DNA of 64,000 nt from NCBI GenBank assembly GCA_033782935.1, contig JAWQEG010003807.1:10001-74000 (forward strand), in the 5' to 3' direction. Shown here one piece after another: positions 9,260-18,468 of this stretch. The position numbers and the translations under genes are program-made. The notes below the pieces were generated by a model. That model worked only from the letters and a program-made list of their open reading frames with translations, made no database searches and was not told the DNA's origin. The DNA is from Petrolisthes cinctipes. Taxonomy: Eukaryota; Arthropoda; Malacostraca; Decapoda; Porcellanidae. Every line of letters starts with the position of its first letter. Within the stretch, counting starts at the first letter, position 1.

Positions 9260-12200
9260 TTAGGCTGCACACATCATGAGGCTCCTTGACAGCGCGTCCG
9301 CAAAGTAGTTTTCAGAACCTTTAATATGCTTAATCTCTATATGATATGGCTGTAGGTAGAGGGACCAACGCAGAAGGCGTTGATTGGAGAACTGGGTTCT
9401 GGTGAGGAAGGTCAAGGGATTGTGGTCAGTGTAGACTTGTATCTTCTGTTGTCCGTAGAGGTAACACTCGAACTTCTTGAAGGCAGAGATGATTGCTAGG
9501 AGCTCCTTCTCGATGGTGCTGTAGTTACGTTGGTGCTTGTTGAACGTGGCGGAGTGATACGCTATAGGATGCAACACCCCATCTCTCTCCTGGAGGAGGA
9601 CAGCACCAAGGGCACCCTCGCTAGCATCAGTTTGTAGGAGATAGGGGAGGCACAGGTCAGGAGCTACCAAGACAGGACCATGTGCGAGATAGGTCTTGAG
9701 CTGGTTGAACGAGGCTTTACAGTCAGCAGTCCACATGTAGGTCACTTTGCTGCTGGTCAGGCGAGTAAGTGGGGCCACCACAGCAGAGAAGTTAGGGCAG
9801 TACCGCCTATAGAACCCTGCCATCCCCAGGAACCGCATCAGCGCCTTCTTCGTGTGGGGGACAGGATAGGCAAGGATGGCGTCCACGTTTGCCGATTTTG
9901 GTCGAACTCGGCCGCGACCCACTTCGTGTCCCAGGTAGGTGACCACTGCGCCGCCGAAGGTAGTCTTGGCCAAGTTGATGGTCAGATGGGCATCACGCAG
10001 CCTTCCCAGGACGTTAGTCAGTCGCTGCAGATGTTGGGACCAGGTATCTGTATATATAATTACATCATCTAAGTACACATTTACTCCATTTAGATCTTGT
10101 AATAGGCAGTTCATAGTACGTTGGAATGTAGCGGGGGCATTCCTAAGTCCAAAAGGCATGACTAAATACTGAAAAAGGCCAAAGGGAGTGATGAAAGCTG
10201 AAATGATTTGAGCCCTATTAGTTAGTGGGATCTGATGGTAACCTTTTAGTAAGTCAATTTTGGTTATGAACTTAGACTGGCCCACCGCATCAATAAGATC
10301 ATCAATTCTGGGAAGGGGATAGGCGTCAGGTGTAGTGGCAGCGTTAACCCGTCGGTAGTCCACGACGAGTCGAAACTGTCCGCTCTCTTTAGGTACCAGC
10401 AAGCACGGTGAGGCCCAGGGTGACCTGCTCGGGACCGCCAAGCCATGATCCAGGAGGTAGTCCAGTTCTTTCTCCAGCTGTTCTTTCTTCCTGTGTGGGA
10501 CTCTGTAGGGTGACTGTCGGATGGGGTTAGTTCCTGGCATGAGTTCAACGTCATGGCGCACGATCTCACAATATCCAGGCTTATCAGAGAATACATCTAT
10601 GTACTGAGACAACACACTGGAGATCTCGTCTACTTGAGTTTCAGTTAGGTTTTTTAAGTACCCAGGCAATGCCTGCAAGATTTCAGAATTGGAACAACCT
10701 TCCCACTCATTGTCTGGGGTTAGATTTTCCAGTGTGTTCTCGTCAGTATTTATAATGTTACAGGGGAGTCTCAATGGATCAGGTGCAGGTTCTCGGGTAA
10801 GGTATAATTTTATTAAATTGATATGCACTAGCTGTGTGGACTTGCGACGGTCAGGGGTATTCAAGATGTAATTCCGGTCATCAACCTTTCTTTTTACCAT
10901 ATAAGGACCTTGATACTTGGCTGACAAGGGGGACCCTGGGACTGGGAGGTAGGCTAACACCTGGTCTCCCTCTTTGAACTCCCTCAACCTAGTGTTCACA
11001 TCATACCTAGCTTTCATCTTTTCCTGTGCTTTTACTAAGTTATCAGATGCAAACTGACGCACCTTACTGAGTCTATTCTTAAGGTTTTCCAGGTAAGCCG
11101 TTACAGTTACTAGTCGTGCTGGAGAGGGTTGGATTAATTTATCTTTGATTACCTTAAGCGGACCTCTCCCTTTCCTACCAAAGAGGAGTTCAAAGGGGGA
11201 GCAACCAAGGGACTCTTGCGGGGCTTCTCGGATAGCAAACAAGAGGAATGGTAACCCCTCATCCCAGTCCCGATCCCCTTCATTACAGTACTTACGGATC
11301 ATTGATTTCAAGGTCTGATGACACCGTTCAAGAGCTCCCCGAGACTGAGGATGGTAAGCCGTGGACAGAGTCTGTTGGATGTCGAGTTCATGTAGTACCT
11401 GGCGGAAGAGATCACTCGTGAAGTTAGAGCCTCGGTCGCTTTGTATTTCCTGGGGAATACCATAAGAAGTGAACATATGAATGAGAATGTTAGAGATGGT
11501 CCTAGCCGAAATATTTTTTAATGGAAAAGCTTCTGGATAGCGGGTACTTGGGCACATGACAGTGAGGATGTATTGGTTTCCTCTTTTGGTTCTAGGGAGA
11601 GGGCCAACGATGTCTATGAGGATCTTTTGGAAAGGTTCAGAAGGGACTTGAATGGGCTGTAGTGGATACTGAGGGAGTGCCTGGTTAGGTTTACCCACTA
11701 TCTGACAAGTATGGCAAGAGTTTATGAATTTGGTTACATCTTGTTTCATGCCGGGCCAATAGAAGTTATTAAGTAGCTTCAAATAAGTTTTCTTGATTCC
11801 GAGGTGCCCCCCAAAACCTTCATGAGCGATCTCCATTACAGATGTCCTGATAGTTTGTGGCAACACAACCTGATGGGTTTCAGCCCAAGTGTCATCATCT
11901 GTTAGTCTAGGTGGCCTATAGAATCTCATTAATATGTCACCCTCATAGTAGTAAGATGGGGAATGGAGGACGTTGTCCTTAAGGATAGCCTTCCTTTGGA
12001 GTACCGTTAGAGTAGGATCCAACCTCTGCGCTTCCTCCAGTTTATGCTCAGAGATCAGCTCCTTCAGGGATGCCCCAGCCGGAAGATGTTGCGTTAGGAC
12101 TTCATCTTCAGGCAGGGCACAGTGAGCTTGGGCGCGAGTGACTGCACAACTGGGGAACAACGTTGGTTGGACCCTCTCTATAGCCTCGGTAGGGTTGTAT

Positions 12201-13753
12201 GGCAGTGGGGAATCCTGCGTGGACAGCAAGGGTACGACCAAACTGCCGGCCAGGTCATTTCCCAGGAGGAAGGTGGAGTCAGGAATGGGCAAGGGAGTAT
12301 CAATAACCCCTACGATTACGGGTCCCGTTACTGCATCACAGCTGAGATGGATCTTGGCCAGGGGCACTGGAGTACTTGCGTGCAGCATTTGGAGATGCAC
12401 CTTTTCCCCTGTCAAGTTGTTATCGATGTTGGGTAGAGAGGACTTGGTGATTAGAGACTGGGCAGATGCGGTATCCCTGATGATCTGTACAGGGTATAGC
12501 TCCATACCAGCACCAAGGGATACGGTGCCAGTCGATCGGAAAGGCTGGAAGAGATCTTGTGGGGGTGGCTGAACAACATTAGTGGTAGCTACTGGTCGAG
12601 TGAACGGGTTGGTATTGGTACTACCCTTTGCCACCTTACATCTAGGGTCAGGACAATCTTTAACAAAATGTCCTTCCTTCTTACAGTATCTACAAATGGT
12701 TTTAAATTGTTCAGGGAGACTCTGTCCAACGGGTTTACCAGGGTTAGTGTGAGAACCTGCATCTGTCCTAACAATATTAGGTCTCTTCTCTCCCAAGGCC
12801 TTTTCTCTCAGCCCGGGGCGATGGATAAGGGAAAAAACATCGGCGATATTGGCTGCCCTGATTAAGTCAGTTTCCTCCTTGTCAATAATGTGCACCATGA
12901 TGGAATACGGAACTTTTCGTTTGAATTCTTCAGTGACTATTAAGTTAGCTAATTCATTAAAAGTGGCAACATTCGCCGACTTCACCCACCTCCGGAAAGC
13001 TCTTAATTTCTCAGAAGCAAACTCTGTGAAAGTCTGGACATAGGTTTTGTTTAGGTTCCTAAAGGCCTGTCGGTAACCTTCGGTGGAGATGGAATAGGAG
13101 GAGATTATAGCTTCCTTAACCGAGTCATAGTTTGTATTATCCTCTATCCCGTCACATACAGTGATAGCCCTACCTACAAGTTTAGGCTTAATTAGCCATA
13201 CCCAATGGTCCCTTGGCCACTGAAAATGGGAGGCAGTTGACTCGAATTCTCTGAAGAAAACTTCGGGATTATCTTCGGAGAAGGCAGGTACAAGCTTGAG
13301 GTGTTTACCAACGTCGAAGTTTACTGGTTCTGAAGTCTGTGGGGCTACTGGACTAGCCTTTAGTTGGAGAAGGTGTAGCTCGTGTTGCCTTTCGAGGGCA
13401 CGTTCGTGTCGCTCTTCTTCTCGACGTTGCTCCTCGAACTGGAACTTTATCTTCGCGTTGTCTCGCTCGGTTAGTTCGTACTGTAGTTTCAATTTCATGG
13501 CTTCAAGCTTCACCTTCTCTATCGCCAGGGTCTCCTTGGGGTCGTTGGTTTGTACCACCCCTTGTGAGTTGCCTCCCGTCACTCTCAGATGAGCAAGAAC
13601 CATTTCTTTCAACTGGGCTTTCGTAGTACTATATGTGAAGGGAATGTTATAACTAGTGGCTAAGTACTTTAAATCATCCTTTCTGACGTCAGCATCAACC
13701 AACTCCTCCACCGACGGGTTACCGACAAACTCGACTGGGTCGAAACTTGACAT
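9260..13753 (-). CDS. Gag-Pol polyprotein of the Gmr1-like element
   Basis: Single 1497-residue frame without frameshift or internal stop. In order: Gag with a charged coiled-coil-like stretch (about residues 75-135); CCHC knuckle CRYCKKEGHFVKDC (about 354-367); protease with RDTASA (about 425), where DTA replaces the usual DTG/DSG; integrase HHCC zinc domain (about 640-685, HEGFGGHLG to CHTCQ); integrase core with D in DIVGPLP (about 713), D in SDRGSNF (about 770) and E in GALERCH (about 806); GPY/F-type module (about 945-975); reverse transcriptase (about 1110-1290, VVDYRR, YLDD at about 1227); RNase H (about 1370-1480, TDASEGALG). Integrase upstream of reverse transcriptase is inverted relative to most Ty3/gypsy elements. 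All catalytic residues are present, so the copy may be active. Confidence 0.95.
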   Translation of the reverse strand: MSSFDPVEFVGNPSVEELVDADVRKDDLKYLATSYNIPFTYSTTKAQLKEMVLAHLRVTGGNSQGVVQTNDPKETLAIEKVKLEAMKLKLQYELTERDNAKIKFQFEEQRREEERHERALERQHELHLLQLKASPVAPQTSEPVNFDVGKHLKLVPAFSEDNPEVFFREFESTASHFQWPRDHWVWLIKPKLVGRAITVCDGIEDNTNYDSVKEAIISSYSISTEGYRQAFRNLNKTYVQTFTEFASEKLRAFRRWVKSANVATFNELANLIVTEEFKRKVPYSIMVHIIDKEETDLIRAANIADVFSLIHRPGLREKALGEKRPNIVRTDAGSHTNPGKPVGQSLPEQFKTICRYCKKEGHFVKDCPDPRCKVAKGSTNTNPFTRPVATTNVVQPPPQDLFQPFRSTGTVSLGAGMELYPVQIIRDTASAQSLITKSSLPNIDNNLTGEKVHLQMLHASTPVPLAKIHLSCDAVTGPVIVGVIDTPLPIPDSTFLLGNDLAGSLVVPLLSTQDSPLPYNPTEAIERVQPTLFPSCAVTRAQAHCALPEDEVLTQHLPAGASLKELISEHKLEEAQRLDPTLTVLQRKAILKDNVLHSPSYYYEGDILMRFYRPPRLTDDDTWAETHQVVLPQTIRTSVMEIAHEGFGGHLGIKKTYLKLLNNFYWPGMKQDVTKFINSCHTCQIVGKPNQALPQYPLQPIQVPSEPFQKILIDIVGPLPRTKRGNQYILTVMCPSTRYPEAFPLKNISARTISNILIHMFTSYGIPQEIQSDRGSNFTSDLFRQVLHELDIQQTLSTAYHPQSRGALERCHQTLKSMIRKYCNEGDRDWDEGLPFLLFAIREAPQESLGCSPFELLFGRKGRGPLKVIKDKLIQPSPARLVTVTAYLENLKNRLSKVRQFASDNLVKAQEKMKARYDVNTRLREFKEGDQVLAYLPVPGSPLSAKYQGPYMVKRKVDDRNYILNTPDRRKSTQLVHINLIKLYLTREPAPDPLRLPCNIINTDENTLENLTPDNEWEGCSNSEILQALPGYLKNLTETQVDEISSVLSQYIDVFSDKPGYCEIVRHDVELMPGTNPIRQSPYRVPHRKKEQLEKELDYLLDHGLAVPSRSPWASPCLLVPKESGQFRLVVDYRRVNAATTPDAYPLPRIDDLIDAVGQSKFITKIDLLKGYHQIPLTNRAQIISAFITPFGLFQYLVMPFGLRNAPATFQRTMNCLLQDLNGVNVYLDDVIIYTDTWSQHLQRLTNVLGRLRDAHLTINLAKTTFGGAVVTYLGHEVGRGRVRPKSANVDAILAYPVPHTKKALMRFLGMAGFYRRYCPNFSAVVAPLTRLTSSKVTYMWTADCKASFNQLKTYLAHGPVLVAPDLCLPYLLQTDASEGALGAVLLQERDGVLHPIAYHSATFNKHQRNYSTIEKELLAIISAFKKFECYLYGQQKIQVYTDHNPLTFLTRTQFSNQRLLRWSLYLQPYHIEIKHIKGSENYFADALSRSLMMCAA

Positions 13754-14411
13754 TGTGACTTGAGACCAGTTCCGATTCCACCACTAGAAGTTTATGCCCA
13801 ATAGCTACTTAGTATTAATCAACAACAATACACAAAAAAAAAAACATAAGACACTAAAATCACATTAGACGGCTCAAGGACTTGCTTCCCAAACTAGCAA
13901 TAGACAGCCGTAGACACTTCAAACTGCCGTTTGCCAGGGACATGAAATGAGTGTGGCGTATTTCCCGCTCATACTCACAGACAGACTTAGCGCTCGCTAA
14001 ACAGATTGAGGCTGGTCAAACGCACAGTTGAGTGTATATACTAGTTAACTGATGAGAAGAGCTCTCTTGTCTCTTAAGAATTAGAAATGAAAATGATGAG
14101 TCTCCAGATGACGATGGCGGGAGCCAGTCTTTATCTCTCAGGTGGGTAGTGTAAGTTTGCGTTTGATACAGGGACAAGTATTACCGCTAAACCTGTGGTT
14201 TTCAGTTTCCAGTTGTTTACGTATCACATCACCTATAGGAGGGTACCCTAACACCACACTGGCCAAGTGTAGAGTCAACGTATGAATCCACGAAGTAACT
14301 TTAGCACAACAATTTAAGAATTATTCCACTCCTAACCTAACGGGCATAATTTCCTAGTATGCAGGCAGGTCCCTATCTCCATGTACTGTGCAAACAATTC
14401 ACAACAATCGG
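13754..14411 (-). other. 5' untranslated leader of the retrotransposon
   Basis: About 660 bp between the primer-binding site and the Gag start, with no long open frame. An A-run (13833-13844 on the + strand as aaaaaaaaaaa) and no recognised motif. Confidence 0.6.
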
Positions 14412-14429
14412 ATCCCGGACAGGCCCCCA
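14412..14429 (-). other. tRNA-Pro-like primer-binding site
   Basis: Element strand reads TGGGGGCCTGTCCGGGAT immediately after the 5' LTR. This differs from the complement of the common animal tRNA-Pro 3' end only by an adjacent two-base swap, so tRNA-Pro is the likely primer. The match rests on remembered tRNA-Pro sequence and was not searched. Confidence 0.7.
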
Positions 14430-15147
14430 TGTAACGATCTGGCCTAGCACAGTAATGGGCAGTGAGCAATGATTACCAGTCTAGGGGCTCAGTATCACTG
14501 TGATAAGCCACTCGTCACCGTAGTTGGTTAATTAAGGTAAGCACGAAACAACCAGGTTTAGTTTAGTTTAAAATAATTATTCACCAACTCCAGAACAGAA
14601 CATATAACTCCCGAGTTGAAACAGGACAGTGAACAGTTACACAGCACAAATGAGAACAGGGACATACCATACAAATGGTACACAATACAGCCACAAAAAC
14701 TTATCTGGGTGAAGTGGAGGCAGCACACCTAGAATACACTCCCGGACCACAACCTTACAAAAACCTTGGGAGAGAGAAAAGGCCCTGATGTCGAGATGCA
14801 GCCGAGCTGCTGATGAGACTGAATTTCTGGGACAAGCTAGGCGCCTTATATACAGGCGGGTGAAGCCCGGCCTGCTTCGAAGGCTTGTTCGAAGAAGTAC
14901 CTTCGAAACCTCCTGAAGGGAGTGAAGGCACTCGACTCTCTGGGGAGTCGAACGAGAGACTGCCTCGTTAATAGTTAAGGGGGAAGGAAGTGGTGCGGGA
15001 ACGATCATCAGTGGCTGAGGGTCTATACAATCATACAATGTATAATATACAAATGGCTGAGGGTCTCTACAATCATACATAATAAACAATTCTACAGAAA
15101 TACATGATATACAATCCTACTGAGGTAGACGCTGTCAAGGGGCATGA

Positions 15148-15149
<2 letters not shown>
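14430..15149 (-). repeat. 5' LTR
   Basis: 720 bp, matching the other LTR wherever compared. Carries the presumed promoter of the element. Confidence 0.95.
14845..14907 (-). promoter_or_regulatory. LTR promoter: TATA box and three TTCGAA sites
   Basis: On the element strand TATATAAG (14845-14852) lies downstream of three TTCGAA palindromes (at + positions about 14876, 14888 and 14902), i.e. 25-55 bp upstream of the TATA box. The identical set is in the 3' LTR (8921-8928 and 8952-8983). TTCGAA repeats with a flanking GAAG resemble heat-shock-type half-sites, but spacing is not canonical. Confidence 0.55.
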
Positions 15150-15187
<38 letters not shown>

Positions 15188-15400
15188 ACCACTACCAACA
15201 CCAACCCTTCTCGCCAACACACCCACTCTTACTCTCACTCTTTACTTTATATTATAACATTGGATGATTAAATAATTGGTGTAGTTATACTTATGTGTGT
15301 ATATGTTCCGTCTCCAACACACACACACACACACACACACACAATCTTGTCTATCATAACATTGGCTAACTAAATAATTGCTGTATTGATGATGATTTAT
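15150..15400. repeat. Right flank of the insertion: TG microsatellite and copies of the GMC 3' end
   Basis: Starts with (TG)n. The words 'tattataacattgg' and a CTCACT-type repeat, seen at the GMC stop codon, recur at 15230-15265 and, more weakly, at 15355. This suggests the gene end was itself tandemly duplicated before the retrotransposon entered. Confidence 0.55.
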
Positions 15401-15404
15401 TAGT

Positions 15405-15565
15405 TGAGGGGAGGTAGTTAAGTGGTTAGTGTACTGCTGGACTCTAACTTTAAAGTCGAGAGAACGAATCCTCTCAGGCGAGAGGTTGAAAATATATACC
15501 GGTACTCTTCCTAATGGAGTTTCAGGTACTAACAATAGTGCAAGGCCACTGAAAGTCGTAAAACA
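15405..15565 (+). mobile_element. tRNA-derived SINE
   Basis: Contains a polymerase III A-box-like TAGTTAAGTGG followed about 50 bp later by a B-box-like GAACGAATCCT, then an unrelated body ending in a CA repeat. Typical layout of a tRNA-derived SINE; the parent tRNA is not determined. Confidence 0.55.
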
Positions 15566-15663
15566 CACACACACACACACACACACAGATATACACCCTC
15601 ACTGGTACAGTTGCAGAGGGAGTTTCTTTACCTACATGGGGTCCCTCTATACCCTAGCACATA

Positions 15664-15816
15664 CCTTAAGGACCCTGTGATGTAGTCAGAAAATATATAT
15701 ACGAGTCCTTCAAATATTGCCACGAAACACCACCTAAATGGATGGAGCTTGTTTCATGGAGCGGTCAGGAGGAATCAGAAGCCTCCAGTTCTCATACACG
15801 ATCACAAGTCCTTTAA
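15664..15816 (-). mobile_element. TTAA-bounded MITE, family A (inverted copy)
   Basis: Starts ttaaggaccctgtgatgtag and ends cgatcacaagtcctttaa; same inner wording as 7799-7956 in reverse order. Confidence 0.7.
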
Positions 15817-16013
15817 TCTACTAATGGAAGAGATTTGTGAATGAAAGTATAGTATAATTATAACGATTCATTTATGACAACTCCTCTGTCTATCATCTTC
15901 GTCATTATATATTATACTCTTATTAAAACATAATAATCTCTTTCATTACTAGACCAAGGTGTGTGCTGGGGTATAGAGTGACCCCAGGACGTAAAGAAAC
16001 TTCCTTTTACAAC

Positions 16014-16204
16014 TGTACACTCGTGATACGTAATTTCTGACCAGAGACGAACGGCAGGCACCACACACTCACATACACACACACATACCCTGTATTCGAA
16101 CTCAGCCTCTATAGGTGTACTGGGTGGGGAAATGAACAATAGCAGGCGATTCAAAGCTTTCTGCTCCTCACACTCTGGTCAGAAATTATGTATCACGAGT
16201 GTAC
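16014..16204. mobile_element. MITE with TACACTCGTGATACRTAATT termini (family E)
   Basis: Left end tgtacactcgtgatacgtaatttctgaccagag (shown in two parts in other copies), right end its reverse complement; the centre holds a CA repeat and 'ccacccagtacacctata'. Second copy 36665-36896 with a 77-bp CA run. Ends in TA. Confidence 0.8.
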
Positions 16205-16514
16205 AGTACCTTTACATTCCTTTCAACTTCTGTCCATCTGTTTTAACCATTACATTCTTTGTTGTATTGTGACACTGATTAAGAATGTTTAGTCTGTCCA
16301 ATTTTCAAAATTCTTATAAGTTCCGCCTCCAAAAATTTTGGATCTGAAATCCTATATATGGATTGATGTAAAATCTGATTTTCTTACATTAATGTGATGG
16401 TTAGAATTGATGGACGGAAGTTGAAATATTCACTAAACATTCTTAGTGTCACAATTCAGTTAGAAAAAATAATAAGATTATAGAGCATAAAAATGAAAGG
16501 TTGTGTCACCAGCC

Positions 16515-16662
16515 ACATTGTAAAATGTTCATTCTTCCATTCCATGAAAACCTTCATGACTCTATACATGTACTGAAGAACCTTAATGTAGAAATTCTTC
16601 CATTCCATGAAAACCTTCATGACTCTATACATGTACTGAAGAACCTTAATGTAGAAATAGTT
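16515..16662. repeat. 69-bp direct duplication
   Basis: The block 'ttcttccattccatgaaaac' through 'gaagaaccttaatgtagaaa' occurs twice head to tail. No coding role. Confidence 0.85.
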
Positions 16663-16790
16663 TTTAAATAGGATATATTTATTGTTCAAAAAGCTTTTAT
16701 CAAGAACAGAACAGAATGTGACTCAGAAATAAATGTGTAAAATTCCATGTCAGAATTGTTACCATTTCTATATAGGACCAGACTGGATAA

Positions 16791-17070
16791 TTAAAGGGGT
16801 CAGGGAGAAGGGGATAGGCTTAGGGGGGGACTGGGGGGTGCGGGAATAGGGGGACAGGATTGGGGTGGGTAGAGCGCCTGTCCCCTATTCCTGCACCCCC
16901 ATAACCCCCCCCCCCAAGCCTGTTCCCCTACTCTTGGACCCCCCAAACCCCCCCACACCCCCTCAAGCCTGTCCCTCTATTCCCGCACCCCCCAAAACCC
17001 CCCTGACACCCCCCGCAACCCCCTAAACCCCCCCCCCCAAGCCTGTCCCCCTATTCCTGCACCACCTTCA
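16791..17070. mobile_element. GC-rich hairpin MITE bounded by TTAA (family F)
   Basis: A near-perfect palindrome of ggggtgcgggaataggggg and acaggcttggggtgggtaga followed by its complement. Copies: 27621-27795, 33547-33832, 41329-41574, 57574-57757 and a half copy 57853-57961. Flanks are TTAA or near it. Its GC content contrasts sharply with the AT-rich surroundings. Confidence 0.8.
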
Positions 17071-17480
17071 ATAACTAGAGTAAGGTAACACAACATTAGT
17101 ATATTGTGAGGATATTTGTCACATGAGTAGTGGATTATTTCAATATAAAATTATCAATAATCACTTAATCAACTAGTCTGAATAGAAAGTTTTAGCCAAG
17201 TTAAAATGTTTCTATGAAAGAAATGAAGTTAAATTTTGTCTTTTCCTCTGGTACATAATTTATGATTAAAGTGTAAATATGAACTATGGTAATTTTAAAT
17301 GAGACAGAATATTAACATATTTTGTTTTGAAGAGATTCCCACTAGACTAGAATGTTGTGACAGGTGAGATGAGGTCACATTAACCCCACCTTTCCTGTTG
17401 GTCTCAAGTTGTAAAATACCAAAGTATTTACAGTTCTTGTTTCTCTTCTCCAGTGATTGATTTACACACACAACTTGATA
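17070..17480. other. AT-rich spacer, nothing recognised
   Basis: Unique-looking AT-rich sequence without open frames or repeats I recognise. Confidence 0.4.
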
Positions 17481-17496
17481 TAACCAATAGTGGTAC

Positions 17497-17719
17497 TTTA
17501 TTCCTAATACCTCTACAATTCCACCATATAATATTATACATGTTGGAGGTTTAATTAAGGATATAAATTAAGTGCCTATGTGTGCTTAGCCTTTTTAGCT
17601 TTAGGAGGAGTACCTCCACCACCATCGGGCCTTGATCGATGTCTGTCAACTGACATAATCGAGACTTGTTCAACTTTCTCAGAGGGGGAGGTGGAAACCA
17701 TCACGTGAGAAGAACACTC
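17497..17719 (-). CDS. Candidate terminal exon of an unidentified minus-strand gene
   Basis: On the minus strand an acceptor-like GTAGCAG (17720-17726) precedes an open 48-codon frame ending at TAG (17576-17578). It reads ECSSHVMVSTSPSEKV, then SVDRHRSRPDGGGG and a basic tail TPPKAKKAKHT that resembles a nuclear localisation signal. A polyadenylation signal AATAAA follows about 75 bp later (17497-17502). The coherent tail, stop and signal suggest a real 3' exon. No upstream exon was found between 17726 and 19600, so it may instead be a retroposed fragment. I do not recognise the protein. Confidence 0.35.
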
Positions 17720-17726
17720 CTGCTAC

Positions 17727-18295
17727 AGGGGCTGTCAAATGTATTTAATATTGGCGAGGATTTTTGCCTTTCTGTTTGACAATCGTAGAATCAGCAACAG
17801 AATATGAAGGAGAAAAGTTGTCAGTTTTTACTATTAGGACTAAAGGCTATGCATAAGCCCGCTTGTTGTCATCATGTGTGTTGACAAAGTTGGAGTGGTC
17901 CTTGTTACAACCCTGGGTTAAGGAGGAATATTTGATTGGACTAGGGGTATAAGATAACCCTGGTAGTAACCAAACACTGGATGATATCACCCCAAGATTC
18001 AGTTGGGAAAAGTAATGACAACTTGAAAGGTTTGGGTATTTCCCTGTGTTGATGGAGGAAGCCTCCGACCTAATTCGTGTAACATAAAAAAAGTAAAAAA
18101 GTTATAAATTTTCTTCAGCTCAAACAAAACAAATATTACAAATAATAAAACTTCATAGGATTACAAATTAATAATTAAATGACCAAAGTGGGCATAAATA
18201 ATGGTTATTACAATTTTACTATAAGCACATGTGCAACACCCAATACCACAACATATTATATACAAATATAATCACCAGCTAGTTTTGTCCGCCAT
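17727..18295. other. Spacer, no gene recognised
   Basis: Mixed sequence with no clear repeat or reading frame; a candidate position for further exons of the minus-strand gene at 17497-17719, none of which I could support. Confidence 0.3.
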
Positions 18296-18468
18296 TAAGG
18301 ACCCTGTGATCGTGTATGAAAACTGGAGGCTTCTGATTCCTCCTGACCATGCCACGAAACAAATAAGCTCCTTCCCTATAGGTGTGTGTGTGTGTGAGTG
18401 TGTTTCGTGGCAATATTTGAAGGCCTCGTTTATCTCCAATTTTCTGACTATATCACAGGGTCCCTTAA
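18296..18468 (+). mobile_element. TTAA-bounded MITE, family A
   Basis: Starts ttaaggaccctgtgatcgtg, ends tatcacagggtcccttaa, with a small TG repeat in the centre. Same inner wording as 7799-7956. Confidence 0.75.

Larger units (their letters stand above)
8506..15149 (-). mobile_element. Complete Gmr1-like Ty3/gypsy LTR retrotransposon
   Basis: 6.64 kb element on the minus strand with two 720-bp LTRs, each TGTCAT...GTTACA on the element strand, and one gag-pol frame (9260-13753). Just inside the 5' LTR is a primer-binding site matching the tRNA-Pro 3' end (14412-14429); just before the 3' LTR is a purine tract (9226-9238). The LTRs look identical by eye (same length, same 150-codon internal frame), so insertion is recent. 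It landed in a TG microsatellite, with GTGT on both flanks as a possible 4-bp target duplication. The domain order Gag-protease-integrase-reverse transcriptase-RNase H marks the Gmr1-like lineage. No envelope gene. Confidence 0.93.

Noticed and set aside
12122..12572. Open frames on the + strand opposite Gag-Pol
   Set aside because: Shadow frames of the long minus-strand polyprotein.
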